Positions 1-7,692 of a stretch of DNA of 64,000 nucleotides are shown piece after piece. The stretch is from Candidatus Skiveiella danica (GTDB lineage: Bacteria; Pseudomonadota; Gammaproteobacteria; Burkholderiales; Burkholderiaceae_C), in the NCBI GenBank assembly GCA_016721925.1, contig JADKHE010000013.1:558001-622000 (forward strand). The letters run 5' to 3'. The position numbers and the translations under genes are program-made. The notes under the pieces are model-generated. The model saw only the letters and a list, made by a program, of their open reading frames with translations, did no database searches and had not been told where the DNA came from. Position 1 is the first letter of the stretch, and every line of letters starts with the position of its first letter.

Positions 1-307
1 TACCCAAGTGCGTGCCGGCATACTGGAGGCTACCGGCAACCGAGGGCGACATGAGGTTGCCGGCCACGCGGATGATGAAAAGCTCACCGAACGCCGCATC
101 GAAGAGCAGCTCCGGCGGCACCCTCGAGTCGCTACAGCCCAGGATGGTCGCAAAGGGCCGCTGGCCTTTGGCGAGATTGGCCAGAACCTCCCGGGGCGGG
201 TGCGAAATCATCGGCTCACCGCGCACGAACCGCGCATTGCCGGCCATGAGTCGCGCCAGCGCTTCGTCGGCGCTGACCAGGCCGTCCGGTTCGATGTCAC
301 TTGTCAT
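1..307 (-). CDS. beta-carbonic anhydrase, 3' part cut by window edge
   Basis: Interconverts CO2 and bicarbonate in the cytoplasm. About 102 N-terminal residues are visible. They include the beta-class motif CSDSRVPPE, which carries the first zinc-ligand Cys and the Asp-Arg dyad, followed by FDAAFGELFIIRVAGN, both at the family's usual places. The His-x-x-Cys zinc half-site would lie beyond the edge. The ATG at 307 is preceded by GAGGAG at good spacing, so the start is secure. The gene appears to stand alone; the next gene upstream on this strand is 134 bp away. The family is certain; the subclass cannot be given from a fragment. Confidence 0.9.
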   Translation of the reverse strand, partial: MTSDIEPDGLVSADEALARLMAGNARFVRGEPMISHPPREVLANLAKGQRPFATILGCSDSRVPPELLFDAAFGELFIIRVAGNLMSPSVAGSLQYAGTHLG

Positions 308-440
308 TTCGACTCCTCGGGACAGGCGCCATCGTCAGCCGCTGGCGCCTGGTTCACAACGGGTAAGCCCGGTGCGCCGCCCTGAACCCGGGAATCCTGC
401 GGTTTTCAAACCCAGGCGACAAAGGCGGATGGATAGCGCC

Positions 441-1406
441 TCAGGGCGCCACTTCCTTCCAGCCGGGGCCCGGATCGAAGCTGGTCATCCTGGCGCCGAT
501 GGCGGTGGAGTTCTTGCCAAGGTCCTTCTGGTAGACCTTGCCGTTGTGGTTGACGATGAAGCTCATCACCCCGGTCTTGTCCCACTCTGCGGGGAAGGCC
601 ACCATGGCGAAACCGGCGATCATGCGGCCATTGATCACGTAGTTGTAGGCGCCGCCCGGGGCATGCTCGCCCTGGCGAGTCAGTATCCTGAAATGGTAGC
701 CACGGTACGGATCACCCGCCGTGTGGCCCTTGAAGTAGGCGGAACTCTCCGCGATCAGCGGGCCAAACGGGCTCATCTCCTCACCCTTGGCAGGGTCCGC
801 GGTCCAGTACAGGCCGTCGCGCTTGCCCGGGGTGCTGGCCAGCTTCTGCGCGAACTGCAGCACGCCATCCCCGTCGCGATCAACCGCCGCAAACGCACGC
901 TGCGCATCGACGAACGCGCGCAGCACATGGATCGCGTTGTACTCATTGCCACCGATGCGTCGATTGACCAGTTCGTCCGCGCCCAGTTCGGTCGCAAAGC
1001 GCCACCGGTCGCCCACGCGCACCAGGGGAATGGGGGCCGGCCACGCCTGATCGCCGATGACCAGCACACGGCGGTCCGGGCTTGGCTCCGCCAGGACACG
1101 ATAGGCCTGCATGGCCGCGAGCACCTTGGCGCGGTTGGCGCTGGACGCCGCGCGATCCGACTGGATGACCAGATCCTTGTGCGCTTCGCCGAACAGCGCA
1201 ATCATGGCGGCGTCGCTGTCGGCCTTGAGCGCGGCCATCAGCGCATCGACCGCCGCTTGCGGGGTTGCGAATGTTTCCTGTGGGGCTGCGGTCGCCGCGA
1301 GCGGCGCCACCAGCATGAGCGCCAGCGCCAGGCGACGCAGGATTGACCAGAAGTGAGTGATGTTCATGGCGGATGCCTTGCTTTGAAATGAGAGGGATGG
1401 TTTCAT
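441..1406 (-). CDS. DUF2950 family exported protein
   Basis: Protein of about 321 aa of the uncharacterised DUF2950 family. Near the N-terminus is a basic stretch and hydrophobic segment (LALALMLVAPLAATAA) that looks like a signal peptide, so it is probably periplasmic. The body has the family's conserved end, including GYHFRILTRQG and YNYVINGRMIAGFA. The start was set at the ATG at 1406 because AGGAG lies 7 nt upstream; a second ATG at 1367 would give a shorter, more typical signal peptide. It follows the DUF3300 gene by 16 bp, so the two are almost certainly co-transcribed. DUF3300 and DUF2950 genes are often neighbours, but no biochemical role is established. Confidence 0.85.
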   Translation of the reverse strand: MKPSLSFQSKASAMNITHFWSILRRLALALMLVAPLAATAAPQETFATPQAAVDALMAALKADSDAAMIALFGEAHKDLVIQSDRAASSANRAKVLAAMQAYRVLAEPSPDRRVLVIGDQAWPAPIPLVRVGDRWRFATELGADELVNRRIGGNEYNAIHVLRAFVDAQRAFAAVDRDGDGVLQFAQKLASTPGKRDGLYWTADPAKGEEMSPFGPLIAESSAYFKGHTAGDPYRGYHFRILTRQGEHAPGGAYNYVINGRMIAGFAMVAFPAEWDKTGVMSFIVNHNGKVYQKDLGKNSTAIGARMTSFDPGPGWKEVAP

Positions 1407-1422
1407 GACGCGGCTCCTGCCA

Positions 1423-2652
1423 TCAACGACGACCACCGCCGCCACGCCCACCGCCGCCGCCGCGGGCACCACCACCGCCCCCGCCACTCATGCGGGCACC
1501 ACCGCCGCCGCCCCCACCGCTGTAGCTCGGCGACGGACGCGCACCCATTCCCGACGCTGAGCTGCGGCTCGAAGCGCCCCGTGAACTGTCCATCTGGGTT
1601 TGCCGCCCGGAGGCGCCGGAGTTGGCAAAGGCGCCACCGCCCCCCGCCGGTTGCGTGGACGGGCGAGCCCCCGCATTGCCCCCGATCCCGCCGCCACCGC
1701 CCATGGACCCGGCACCGCCCACGCCCCGATCACCTGGACGCGCTGAAGAATTGGTCTTGCCGACAGAACTGCTGACCTGACCGGGTTGCTTGTTGGACTT
1801 CCAGGCCGTGCCCCCACCGGCGGGCCGCGTGCTGGCGCCGCCACCGCGGTTGATGTTGCCGGTGTTGATGTTGGTGTTGCGGTTGATGTTGATGTTGGCG
1901 TTGCCGCCGTAGTTCGCGCCCCAATGGCCGCCGTTCCAGGCAGCCCCGATCGCCGCGCCCCAGATCACGCCCGCCGCCAGCGCGGCACCCGGCGCATAGG
2001 GGTAGTAGTACGACGGATACGGTGTCGGGTAGTAGCCCCAGCCCGGGTAGCCAGCCACAAGCACCGTCGTCGGGTTGTACTGCGGCACGTAGATCACCTC
2101 GGGGTTGGCCGGGACGATGGTGATGATCTGCTGCTCGGACTGCACCACCTGCTTGCCGTCCGACTTGAGGTTGCCGGCGGCCTGCGCCTTGCGCCGGTAA
2201 CTCTGGATCGCGTCCAGCACCGCCCCTTGGTCGGCGACGACGGCTTCGCCCAGCGCGCTGGTCCAGTCCAGATCGCCGCTCATCTTCTTCACGATGTCCG
2301 GGTAGTTCAGCAGGGACTTGACCGAGTCGTCCCATCGGTCATCGAGCGGCGCCTTGGGATCGGTCTTGCGCTTGTCGAGAAAACGATCCGCCTGCACGAT
2401 CTGCAGCGGATTGGTGGATGCCGGCAGGATGATCGCGACCAGGTCATCCGGATACAAGGCGATCGGCCCCACTAGATTGCCGAGGTCGTCAACCGACTGG
2501 GCAGCCGTGGCCCCTGTCGCCGGCGCCTGCGCCTGCGCCTGCGCCACGCCACTCACCGCCGTGACGCCCAGAAAGACGCCAGTCATGAATGCAAGCCAGA
2601 GCGAGCGGTTGCGCCGATTTGGGGTTGCGAGGGATTCAATTTTTTTCGTCAT
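1423..2652 (-). CDS. DUF3300 domain-containing exported protein with Gly-rich tail
   Basis: A 409-aa protein with an N-terminal signal segment (FMTGVFLGVTAVSGVAQAQA) followed by the DUF3300 domain. Typical phrases are GPIALYPDDLVAIILPAS, DDRWDDSVKSLLNYPDIV and VIYVPQYNP. After a Tyr/Pro-rich stretch and an Ala/Gly hydrophobic segment comes an Asn/Ile/Thr repeat, and then a long low-complexity Gly/Ser/Arg tail ending in GGGRGGGGRR. The start was placed at the ATG at 2652, which has GGAG 5 nt upstream. It is the promoter-proximal member of a two-gene unit with the DUF2950 gene. Probably periplasmic or envelope-associated; function unknown. Confidence 0.85.
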   Translation of the reverse strand: MTKKIESLATPNRRNRSLWLAFMTGVFLGVTAVSGVAQAQAQAPATGATAAQSVDDLGNLVGPIALYPDDLVAIILPASTNPLQIVQADRFLDKRKTDPKAPLDDRWDDSVKSLLNYPDIVKKMSGDLDWTSALGEAVVADQGAVLDAIQSYRRKAQAAGNLKSDGKQVVQSEQQIITIVPANPEVIYVPQYNPTTVLVAGYPGWGYYPTPYPSYYYPYAPGAALAAGVIWGAAIGAAWNGGHWGANYGGNANININRNTNINTGNINRGGGASTRPAGGGTAWKSNKQPGQVSSSVGKTNSSARPGDRGVGGAGSMGGGGGIGGNAGARPSTQPAGGGGAFANSGASGRQTQMDSSRGASSRSSASGMGARPSPSYSGGGGGGGARMSGGGGGGARGGGGGRGGGGRR

Positions 2653-3183
2653 GCTTGCTCCAAATCCAGATGCCATGGTTAACGGTCCTGATGACCCTGT
2701 CTGCGATAACGCGAGCTTTCACGCCCCACCAAGCCTTGGCTTGCCGACGACAGCCCGTTGCATCCCGACCGTCCCCGGCAAATGATACCCGGGCGCGTCG
2801 ATCGCGGGTGAGCATTCCAGGACAGGCGACTGACTTTATGGGACACCGTGGCAAGCCAATGAAGGCAAGGACCCGCCAGCGACTTTGCAGCGGCGCGCGC
2901 CGTGCCTGCGCCATTCGTCGGCGCCAACCCGCAAACCGCACGGCCGCTGCGGCTGCCACGCACCCACGTGTCGATCCTCAAGTCACGCATAATCCTAATT
3001 TGATAGCAGACTATGTCCATCCGACGATGGAAAAATGCCAAGAAAGCTTGAAATCTCCGCCCAAAGACTCGCCAGAGACAGGGATCGAGCCCACGGCGAC
3101 CTTGCCGGGCGCTCAGATAGAACCATCCAATGCGCCTCGAGACAGGGGCGGCAAGGGAATCCGTGCCGATTGAAGGGCCCATC
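2653..3183. other. intergenic region, 531 bp, with one dispersed-repeat copy
   Basis: No convincing gene is seen on either strand; open frames here lack coding character. It holds the promoter region for the DUF3300/DUF2950 pair on the right-to-left strand, and one copy of the dispersed repeat at 3001-3030. No convincing rho-independent terminator was recognised. Confidence 0.6.
3001..3030 (+). repeat. dispersed intergenic repeat, copy A
   Basis: The core starts TGATAGCAGAC and ends CCGACGATGG. It matches copy B at 37911-37942 almost base for base over about 30 bp, and aligns with the copies near 10.6, 17.2, 30.1 and 32.4 kb. The 3' arm of the repeat (AGGCC plus A/T run) is degenerate here. 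Confidence 0.65.
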
Positions 3184-3993
3184 TCACCGCCCCTTGAACA
3201 GTGGCGTGCGGCGCTCGTTCCAGGCCAGAACGCCTTCAAGCCGGTCTTCGGTGTCGACCAATCGGTTGTAGGCCTCGACTTCGAAACGCAGTGCGGCGCG
3301 AACATCCATCTGCAGACCTTCATGGATCGCTTTCTTGGCTTGGCGCACGGCCAGGGGCGCATTGGCGACGATGCGCCCGGCCGAGGCAATCGCCGTCGGC
3401 ATCAACTCTGCCGCACTGCAGACACGGTTGAAGATGCCCCATTCGAGTGCCTCCGCAGCGCCAAACGGATCTCCGGTGAAAACGACCTCCATGGCGCGAC
3501 GCTCACCGACAATGCGTGGCAGGGTCGTGGTGCCGCCCACCCCCGGAATGATGCCGATCATTACTTCGGGAAAACCAAACCGGGCACTCTCCACCCCGTA
3601 GGCGAAATCGGCCGCGAGGACCATCTCCAGCCCGCCGCCCTGCGCGCTGCCGTTGACGGCGACGACGACCGGAACCGGGCATTCCATCATCGTCCAGAGT
3701 GCCTGTTCGCCGATCGTGTGCTGATGGCGCCAAGCCTCTTCGGTCATCCCTTTGCGCTCCTTCATGTCACCGCCGGCGCAGAAGTCGCGCTCGCCGGCCC
3801 CGGTGACGATCACGCAGCGCACCGTGCCGGCATCACGCACCAGCCCGGTCCACAGATCGAGCAGGTCGATGCACATCTGCGTGTTCATCGCATTGCCCTC
3901 GTCGGGCCGGTTGAGCGTGACGACCAGCACGCCGTTGTCGAGCCGCTCGACCAGCAGCGTCGTGTAGTCTGACTTTCGTGATTCTCGGTTCAT
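3184..3993 (-). CDS. enoyl-CoA hydratase/isomerase family protein
   Basis: A 269-aa crotonase-fold protein of normal length for the family. The oxyanion-hole motifs are present: FCAGGDMKE (first half) and NGSAQGGGLEMVLAAD (second half), followed by FGFPEVMIGIIPGVGGT with the Glu at the usual catalytic position. Such enzymes hydrate enoyl-CoA thioesters or do related acyl-CoA chemistry; the substrate cannot be read from sequence. The start was set at the ATG at 3993, with GGGAG upstream, rather than at upstream in-frame codons that overlap the next gene. It lies 49 bp downstream of the DszB-like gene on the same strand, so it may share its transcript. Confidence 0.88.
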   Translation of the reverse strand: MNRESRKSDYTTLLVERLDNGVLVVTLNRPDEGNAMNTQMCIDLLDLWTGLVRDAGTVRCVIVTGAGERDFCAGGDMKERKGMTEEAWRHQHTIGEQALWTMMECPVPVVVAVNGSAQGGGLEMVLAADFAYGVESARFGFPEVMIGIIPGVGGTTTLPRIVGERRAMEVVFTGDPFGAAEALEWGIFNRVCSAAELMPTAIASAGRIVANAPLAVRQAKKAIHEGLQMDVRAALRFEVEAYNRLVDTEDRLEGVLAWNERRTPLFKGR

Positions 3994-4042
3994 GCGTGCA
4001 TCTCCCTCGCAAGCGTAATCTCGACCTCGATGATCGAATCCT

Positions 4043-5272
4043 TCACCCGATGCGCCCGGGCGACGCCAGGGCTGCCGCCGCACTGGGAAGTTTTGACTTG
4101 GTGGTCTTCTGCCACTGATCTTCCAGCAATTCGCGCGCAGCCTGCTCAAGAAACTCCGGAGCGGCCCACTCGTTTACATCAAAGTCGTTCTTGATGTAGC
4201 CGTGTCGTAGCATGAAGTTCTTGCCAACCTCAACGGCGGCCAGGTTCAGGGGCGACAGGTTGGGCACCAGGTCGACGTCCCTGATGCCCTGGTAGGTGTG
4301 CTCAATGTCGCGGTAGAAGGTTTGTTGGTCGAGTATTTCCGCTGCGGCGCGCTTGTTCGTGTTGGCCCAGCGCCCGGCTCGGATCATGCCCTTCATGAAC
4401 GTGACGGCGAGTTCGGGGTGCTCCTTGGCCATGACATCGGTGCAGGTGATGGCCGCGGGAATGTTGGCCACCTGCAGGCGCCAGTCGGGATAGCGGGAGA
4501 GGTCCTCGATCGCCGCGAACTTGCCCGTCGCTTCGGAGACTTGCTGGAGCGGCTTGGTCTGCATGTACATCGCATCGATGATCCCCTTTTCCAGCGCGGT
4601 CTCCAGCGGGCGGAAGGCCAGATCGCGCTTGTGGTCACGCTTCAGCCACAAATCAATCGAAAGCTCCATGGTTGCTTTCATCATTTCCGGCAGGTTGTAC
4701 CAGTCGTCCGCGTAAGGGAACTCGACGAGCTGGATGTCGTCCATGGTCATGCCGTTCATCCGGAGCATGAGCTCGATACCCTGGTGTTCCTGAATGCGCC
4801 ACCAATCGTTCTTGATCTTGTTCATACTCTTCGAAATGCCGATCTTCTTGCCTTTCAACTCGGCCATCCGGTAGATATCGTCCTTGGCGCGCACCATCAT
4901 CACACCGCCTTCGGCCGGCATCTGCGTCACCCCTAGCAGGCAAGTTCGGCGGATGTCTGCGTGCACTTCGATGGGTGGGAACAGCCCGCCAAAGCGGATA
5001 AGGTTTTCCTGGTTGTGTATGTAGTGCGGATACCAATCGGTCAGAGGGGTTGAGCGCATGTAGGCAAACTTCACCCCGATTTTCTTGTACTCTTTCTTGG
5101 TCAGGCCCAGTCCCTCGTCCACATTGGACGCGGAGACCAGCGGGCAATTGGTGTAGTAGACCTCTTTCCAGTCCAGCTTTACGAGGTTGAGTTTCGTGTT
5201 TTTCAGCGTAGTCTCCTTGACTTTCACAGGCGTGTTCGCGGGGGTTCCTGTGCTGCTCTTGCTCTTGGCCAT
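4043..5272 (-). CDS. DszB-like sulfinate desulfinase (NMT1/SsuA fold)
   Basis: A 409-aa protein that resembles DszB (2'-hydroxybiphenyl-2-sulfinate desulfinase), the last enzyme of the dibenzothiophene 4S pathway, which has a periplasmic-binding-protein fold. DszB's catalytic residues Cys27, His60, Arg70 and Gly73 appear to be matched by Cys43 (YTNCP), His83 (YPHYIHN), Arg93 and Gly96 (RFGG). The His-Arg-Gly spacing is identical to DszB, and the C-terminal EWAAPEFL also matches. There is no signal peptide, as expected for a cytoplasmic enzyme and unlike a transport binding protein. GAAGGAG precedes the ATG at 5272. It sits between a SulP transporter gene and an enoyl-CoA hydratase. The true substrate is unknown; an automatic label of ABC substrate-binding protein would be likely but less apt. 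Confidence 0.72.
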   Translation of the reverse strand: MAKSKSSTGTPANTPVKVKETTLKNTKLNLVKLDWKEVYYTNCPLVSASNVDEGLGLTKKEYKKIGVKFAYMRSTPLTDWYPHYIHNQENLIRFGGLFPPIEVHADIRRTCLLGVTQMPAEGGVMMVRAKDDIYRMAELKGKKIGISKSMNKIKNDWWRIQEHQGIELMLRMNGMTMDDIQLVEFPYADDWYNLPEMMKATMELSIDLWLKRDHKRDLAFRPLETALEKGIIDAMYMQTKPLQQVSEATGKFAAIEDLSRYPDWRLQVANIPAAITCTDVMAKEHPELAVTFMKGMIRAGRWANTNKRAAAEILDQQTFYRDIEHTYQGIRDVDLVPNLSPLNLAAVEVGKNFMLRHGYIKNDFDVNEWAAPEFLEQAARELLEDQWQKTTKSKLPSAAAALASPGRIG

Positions 5273-5328
5273 TTCACTTGCTCCTTCGTTTGTTGCGCAT
5301 CACCAGAGCGGTGGCATTGACGCGCATT

Positions 5329-7125
5329 TCACATTGAGGGCCCGGTCGCCCAAATAGAACTTGAATTCCTGTCCTTGAGCGTGGCGCTGGCCAACTCGGG
5401 CTGGATGCTGGCGACAGCATCGAACTGGGTCAGATGCACCTTGCCGGTCAGCTCCTGCAGGAAATGCGAGCGTTTCAGGCGGTCCATGACCGGCCCCTTC
5501 ACCTCGGACAGGTGCAGCATGACGCCGCCGTCCTTGAGCCTGCGGTTGACGGCTTCGAGACTTTCGAGCGCCGAGGCGTCGATCGTGTTGACCCCCGGGC
5601 ATTCGAGGATGACGTGGCGCACCGCCGGATTGGCGGCGACAGCGTCGTTGATCAGTTCCTCGATGAAGCGCGCATTCGGGAAATACAGACTGGCGTCCAC
5701 GCGAAGCGACAGGATCTCGGGGGAGGTCACGACCTGGTGCCGGGTGACGTTGCGGAAATGCGCCGTCCCCGGGATCTGACCGACGACGGCCACGTGCGGT
5801 CTCGACGTTGAATACAGGTGCAGGAAGATCGACAGCCCCACCCCCACCAGCAGGCCGGCCTCGATGCCGGCCACCCAGGTGACCCCGATGGTTCCCGCCA
5901 TGGCTGCGAAATCGGCCCGCGAGTAGGACCAGGTGCGCCGGATGGCACCGACGTCGACCAGCGACAGCACCGCGACGATGATGATGGCGCCCAGCACCGC
6001 CTTGGGCAGGAAGAACAGCCACGGCGTCAGGAACAAGGTGGCGATGGCGACACCGACCGCCGTGAAGGCACCCGCAGCGGGCGTCTGTGCGCCCGCATCG
6101 AAGTTGACGGATGAGCGCGAAAGCGCCCCGGTGACCGGAAAGCCGCTCGATACCGCCGCACCGAGGTTGGCCATGCCCAGCGCGATCAGCTCCTGATCAG
6201 GGTCCACGCGCTGGCGGCGTTTGGCAGCCAGCGTCAAGGCCACCGAGATCGACTCCACGTAGCCAACGATGCAGATCAGAAACGAGGGAACCAGCAGCTT
6301 GGTCCAAAGGCCCATCTCAATGGGGGGCAGGCCGATCTCAGGCAGGCCCTGGGGGACCGCGCCGAGGACTTTCACGCCCTTCTCGTCGAGCCCGAGTCCC
6401 GCCACCGCGGCCGTTGCCGCAACGATGATCATCGCGGGCCCCATCTTGGCGAGGATGTCGCCCATTCGTTCACCGAGCCCCATGCGCAGCAGCAATGGCC
6501 TGAGGCCCTGGCGGGCCCACAGCAGAAAGACGATCGCAATCACCCCCAGCGCCGCCGTCCATGGGTTTAGTTGCGCCAGGTTGCGTCCCAGCGACACCAG
6601 GATATGCATCAGCTCCTCGCCCTCGGTCCGGATGCCCAGCAGGGGGCCAAGTTGCCCGGCCGCGATCTGGATGGCGGCGGCAGTGATGAAGCCCGAAATC
6701 ACCGGATGACTGAGGAAGTTGGCCAGGAAACCCAGCCGCAGGATGCCCATCACCAGCAACAAAAGCCCGGAGATCATCGCCAGCGCAATCGCTGCGCCGA
6801 CAAACTCCGGCGTCCCTGCCGCCGCGATCTGCGAGGCAGCGGTGGCCGTCATCAGGCTCGCCATGGCGACCGGCCCCACCGCGAGCGCGCGCGAGGTGCC
6901 GAAAACGGCGTAGAGCACCAGCGGCGCCATCGAGGCGTACAACCCATATTGCGGAGGCAAACCGACCAGCAGCGAATAAGCCAGCGCCTGCGGGATCAGC
7001 ATGATGGTGACGATCAACGCGGCGACCAGGTCGCTGGCGAACGTCTGCCGCGAATACGCCGCGCCCCAAGAGAGGATCGGGACGTAACGGCGCAGCAGGC
7101 CAGGACCTTTTGGGGTGTTGTTCAT
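5329..7125 (-). CDS. SulP family anion transporter with STAS domain
   Basis: A 598-aa inner-membrane protein. Roughly residues 15-430 form the multi-helix SulP core, with the typical start ALIVTIMLIPQALAYSLLVGLPPQYGLYAS and the conserved FPVTGALSRSSVNF. Residues about 450-570 form a cytoplasmic STAS domain (VDASLYFPNARFIEELI, then VILECPGVNTIDASALESLE). SulP proteins carry sulfate, bicarbonate, organic acids or other anions. Its position 56 bp upstream of a DszB-like desulfinase gene suggests a sulfur oxyanion or organosulfur anion, but this is inference from context. It is preceded at 7 bp by a small membrane protein gene, which implies one operon. Confidence 0.9.
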   Translation of the reverse strand: MNNTPKGPGLLRRYVPILSWGAAYSRQTFASDLVAALIVTIMLIPQALAYSLLVGLPPQYGLYASMAPLVLYAVFGTSRALAVGPVAMASLMTATAASQIAAAGTPEFVGAAIALAMISGLLLLVMGILRLGFLANFLSHPVISGFITAAAIQIAAGQLGPLLGIRTEGEELMHILVSLGRNLAQLNPWTAALGVIAIVFLLWARQGLRPLLLRMGLGERMGDILAKMGPAMIIVAATAAVAGLGLDEKGVKVLGAVPQGLPEIGLPPIEMGLWTKLLVPSFLICIVGYVESISVALTLAAKRRQRVDPDQELIALGMANLGAAVSSGFPVTGALSRSSVNFDAGAQTPAAGAFTAVGVAIATLFLTPWLFFLPKAVLGAIIIVAVLSLVDVGAIRRTWSYSRADFAAMAGTIGVTWVAGIEAGLLVGVGLSIFLHLYSTSRPHVAVVGQIPGTAHFRNVTRHQVVTSPEILSLRVDASLYFPNARFIEELINDAVAANPAVRHVILECPGVNTIDASALESLEAVNRRLKDGGVMLHLSEVKGPVMDRLKRSHFLQELTGKVHLTQFDAVASIQPELASATLKDRNSSSIWATGPSM

Positions 7126-7132
7126 GGCTTGA

Positions 7133-7642
7133 TCACCGTTCTGCCCTGCTGCGGAAGAAGAGCGAACTCACGGTGTCCTTGCCCAGCACCCGCCCGAGTT
7201 CCTTGATGGCGAAGAAGGGGATCAAGGCCACGAGAAGGACCAGGCCGTTGGCGAGCAATTCGTCAGACCACTTGTCGGAGAGCAGCATGAGACCTCCGGC
7301 AAACCCGACCCCTTGCCAGAGGCCCTTGATGCCAAACTCGACCACCTTGAAAGCGGCGACCAGGGCACTGAACACGAGCGTCTTGTAGAGCGTGGGAACG
7401 ATCAGTGGTTTCGCTTCAAGCCCGCGGCCGAGACGGGCCAGGTCGCCCAGCATGATGACTTTTCCAAGCACCAGCGCCTCGATCACGGCGAACCCGTAGT
7501 TTTCATAGGTGACGCCGTGCTCCGCCAGGAGAATTCGCCGGTACACCGTGAAGGCCGCAAACACAAGCGTCAGATACACGACATTGACGCCGTATTCGAT
7601 CAACTCGTGGCGGGCCTTGGCTTTCAGCTCCTGGGTTTTCAT
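7133..7642 (-). CDS. small multi-pass membrane protein, function unknown
   Basis: A 169-aa protein with about four hydrophobic segments (VNVVYLTLVFAAFTVY, YGFAVIEALVLGKVIML, LYKTLVFSALVAAFKVVEF, NGLVLLVALIPFFAIKEL) separated by charged loops. No known domain was recognised. The ribosome site before the ATG at 7642 is weak. It ends 7 bp before the SulP gene and begins 50 bp after the persulfide-reductase-like gene, so it is probably the second gene of that transcript. A role as accessory subunit to the transporter is possible but unproven. Confidence 0.75.
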   Translation of the reverse strand: MKTQELKAKARHELIEYGVNVVYLTLVFAAFTVYRRILLAEHGVTYENYGFAVIEALVLGKVIMLGDLARLGRGLEAKPLIVPTLYKTLVFSALVAAFKVVEFGIKGLWQGVGFAGGLMLLSDKWSDELLANGLVLLVALIPFFAIKELGRVLGKDTVSSLFFRSRAER

Positions 7643-7692
7643 GGCGGCTCGATCTTCTGTTCGACGATGTGGCAGTTGCCCCGTTATTCAGA

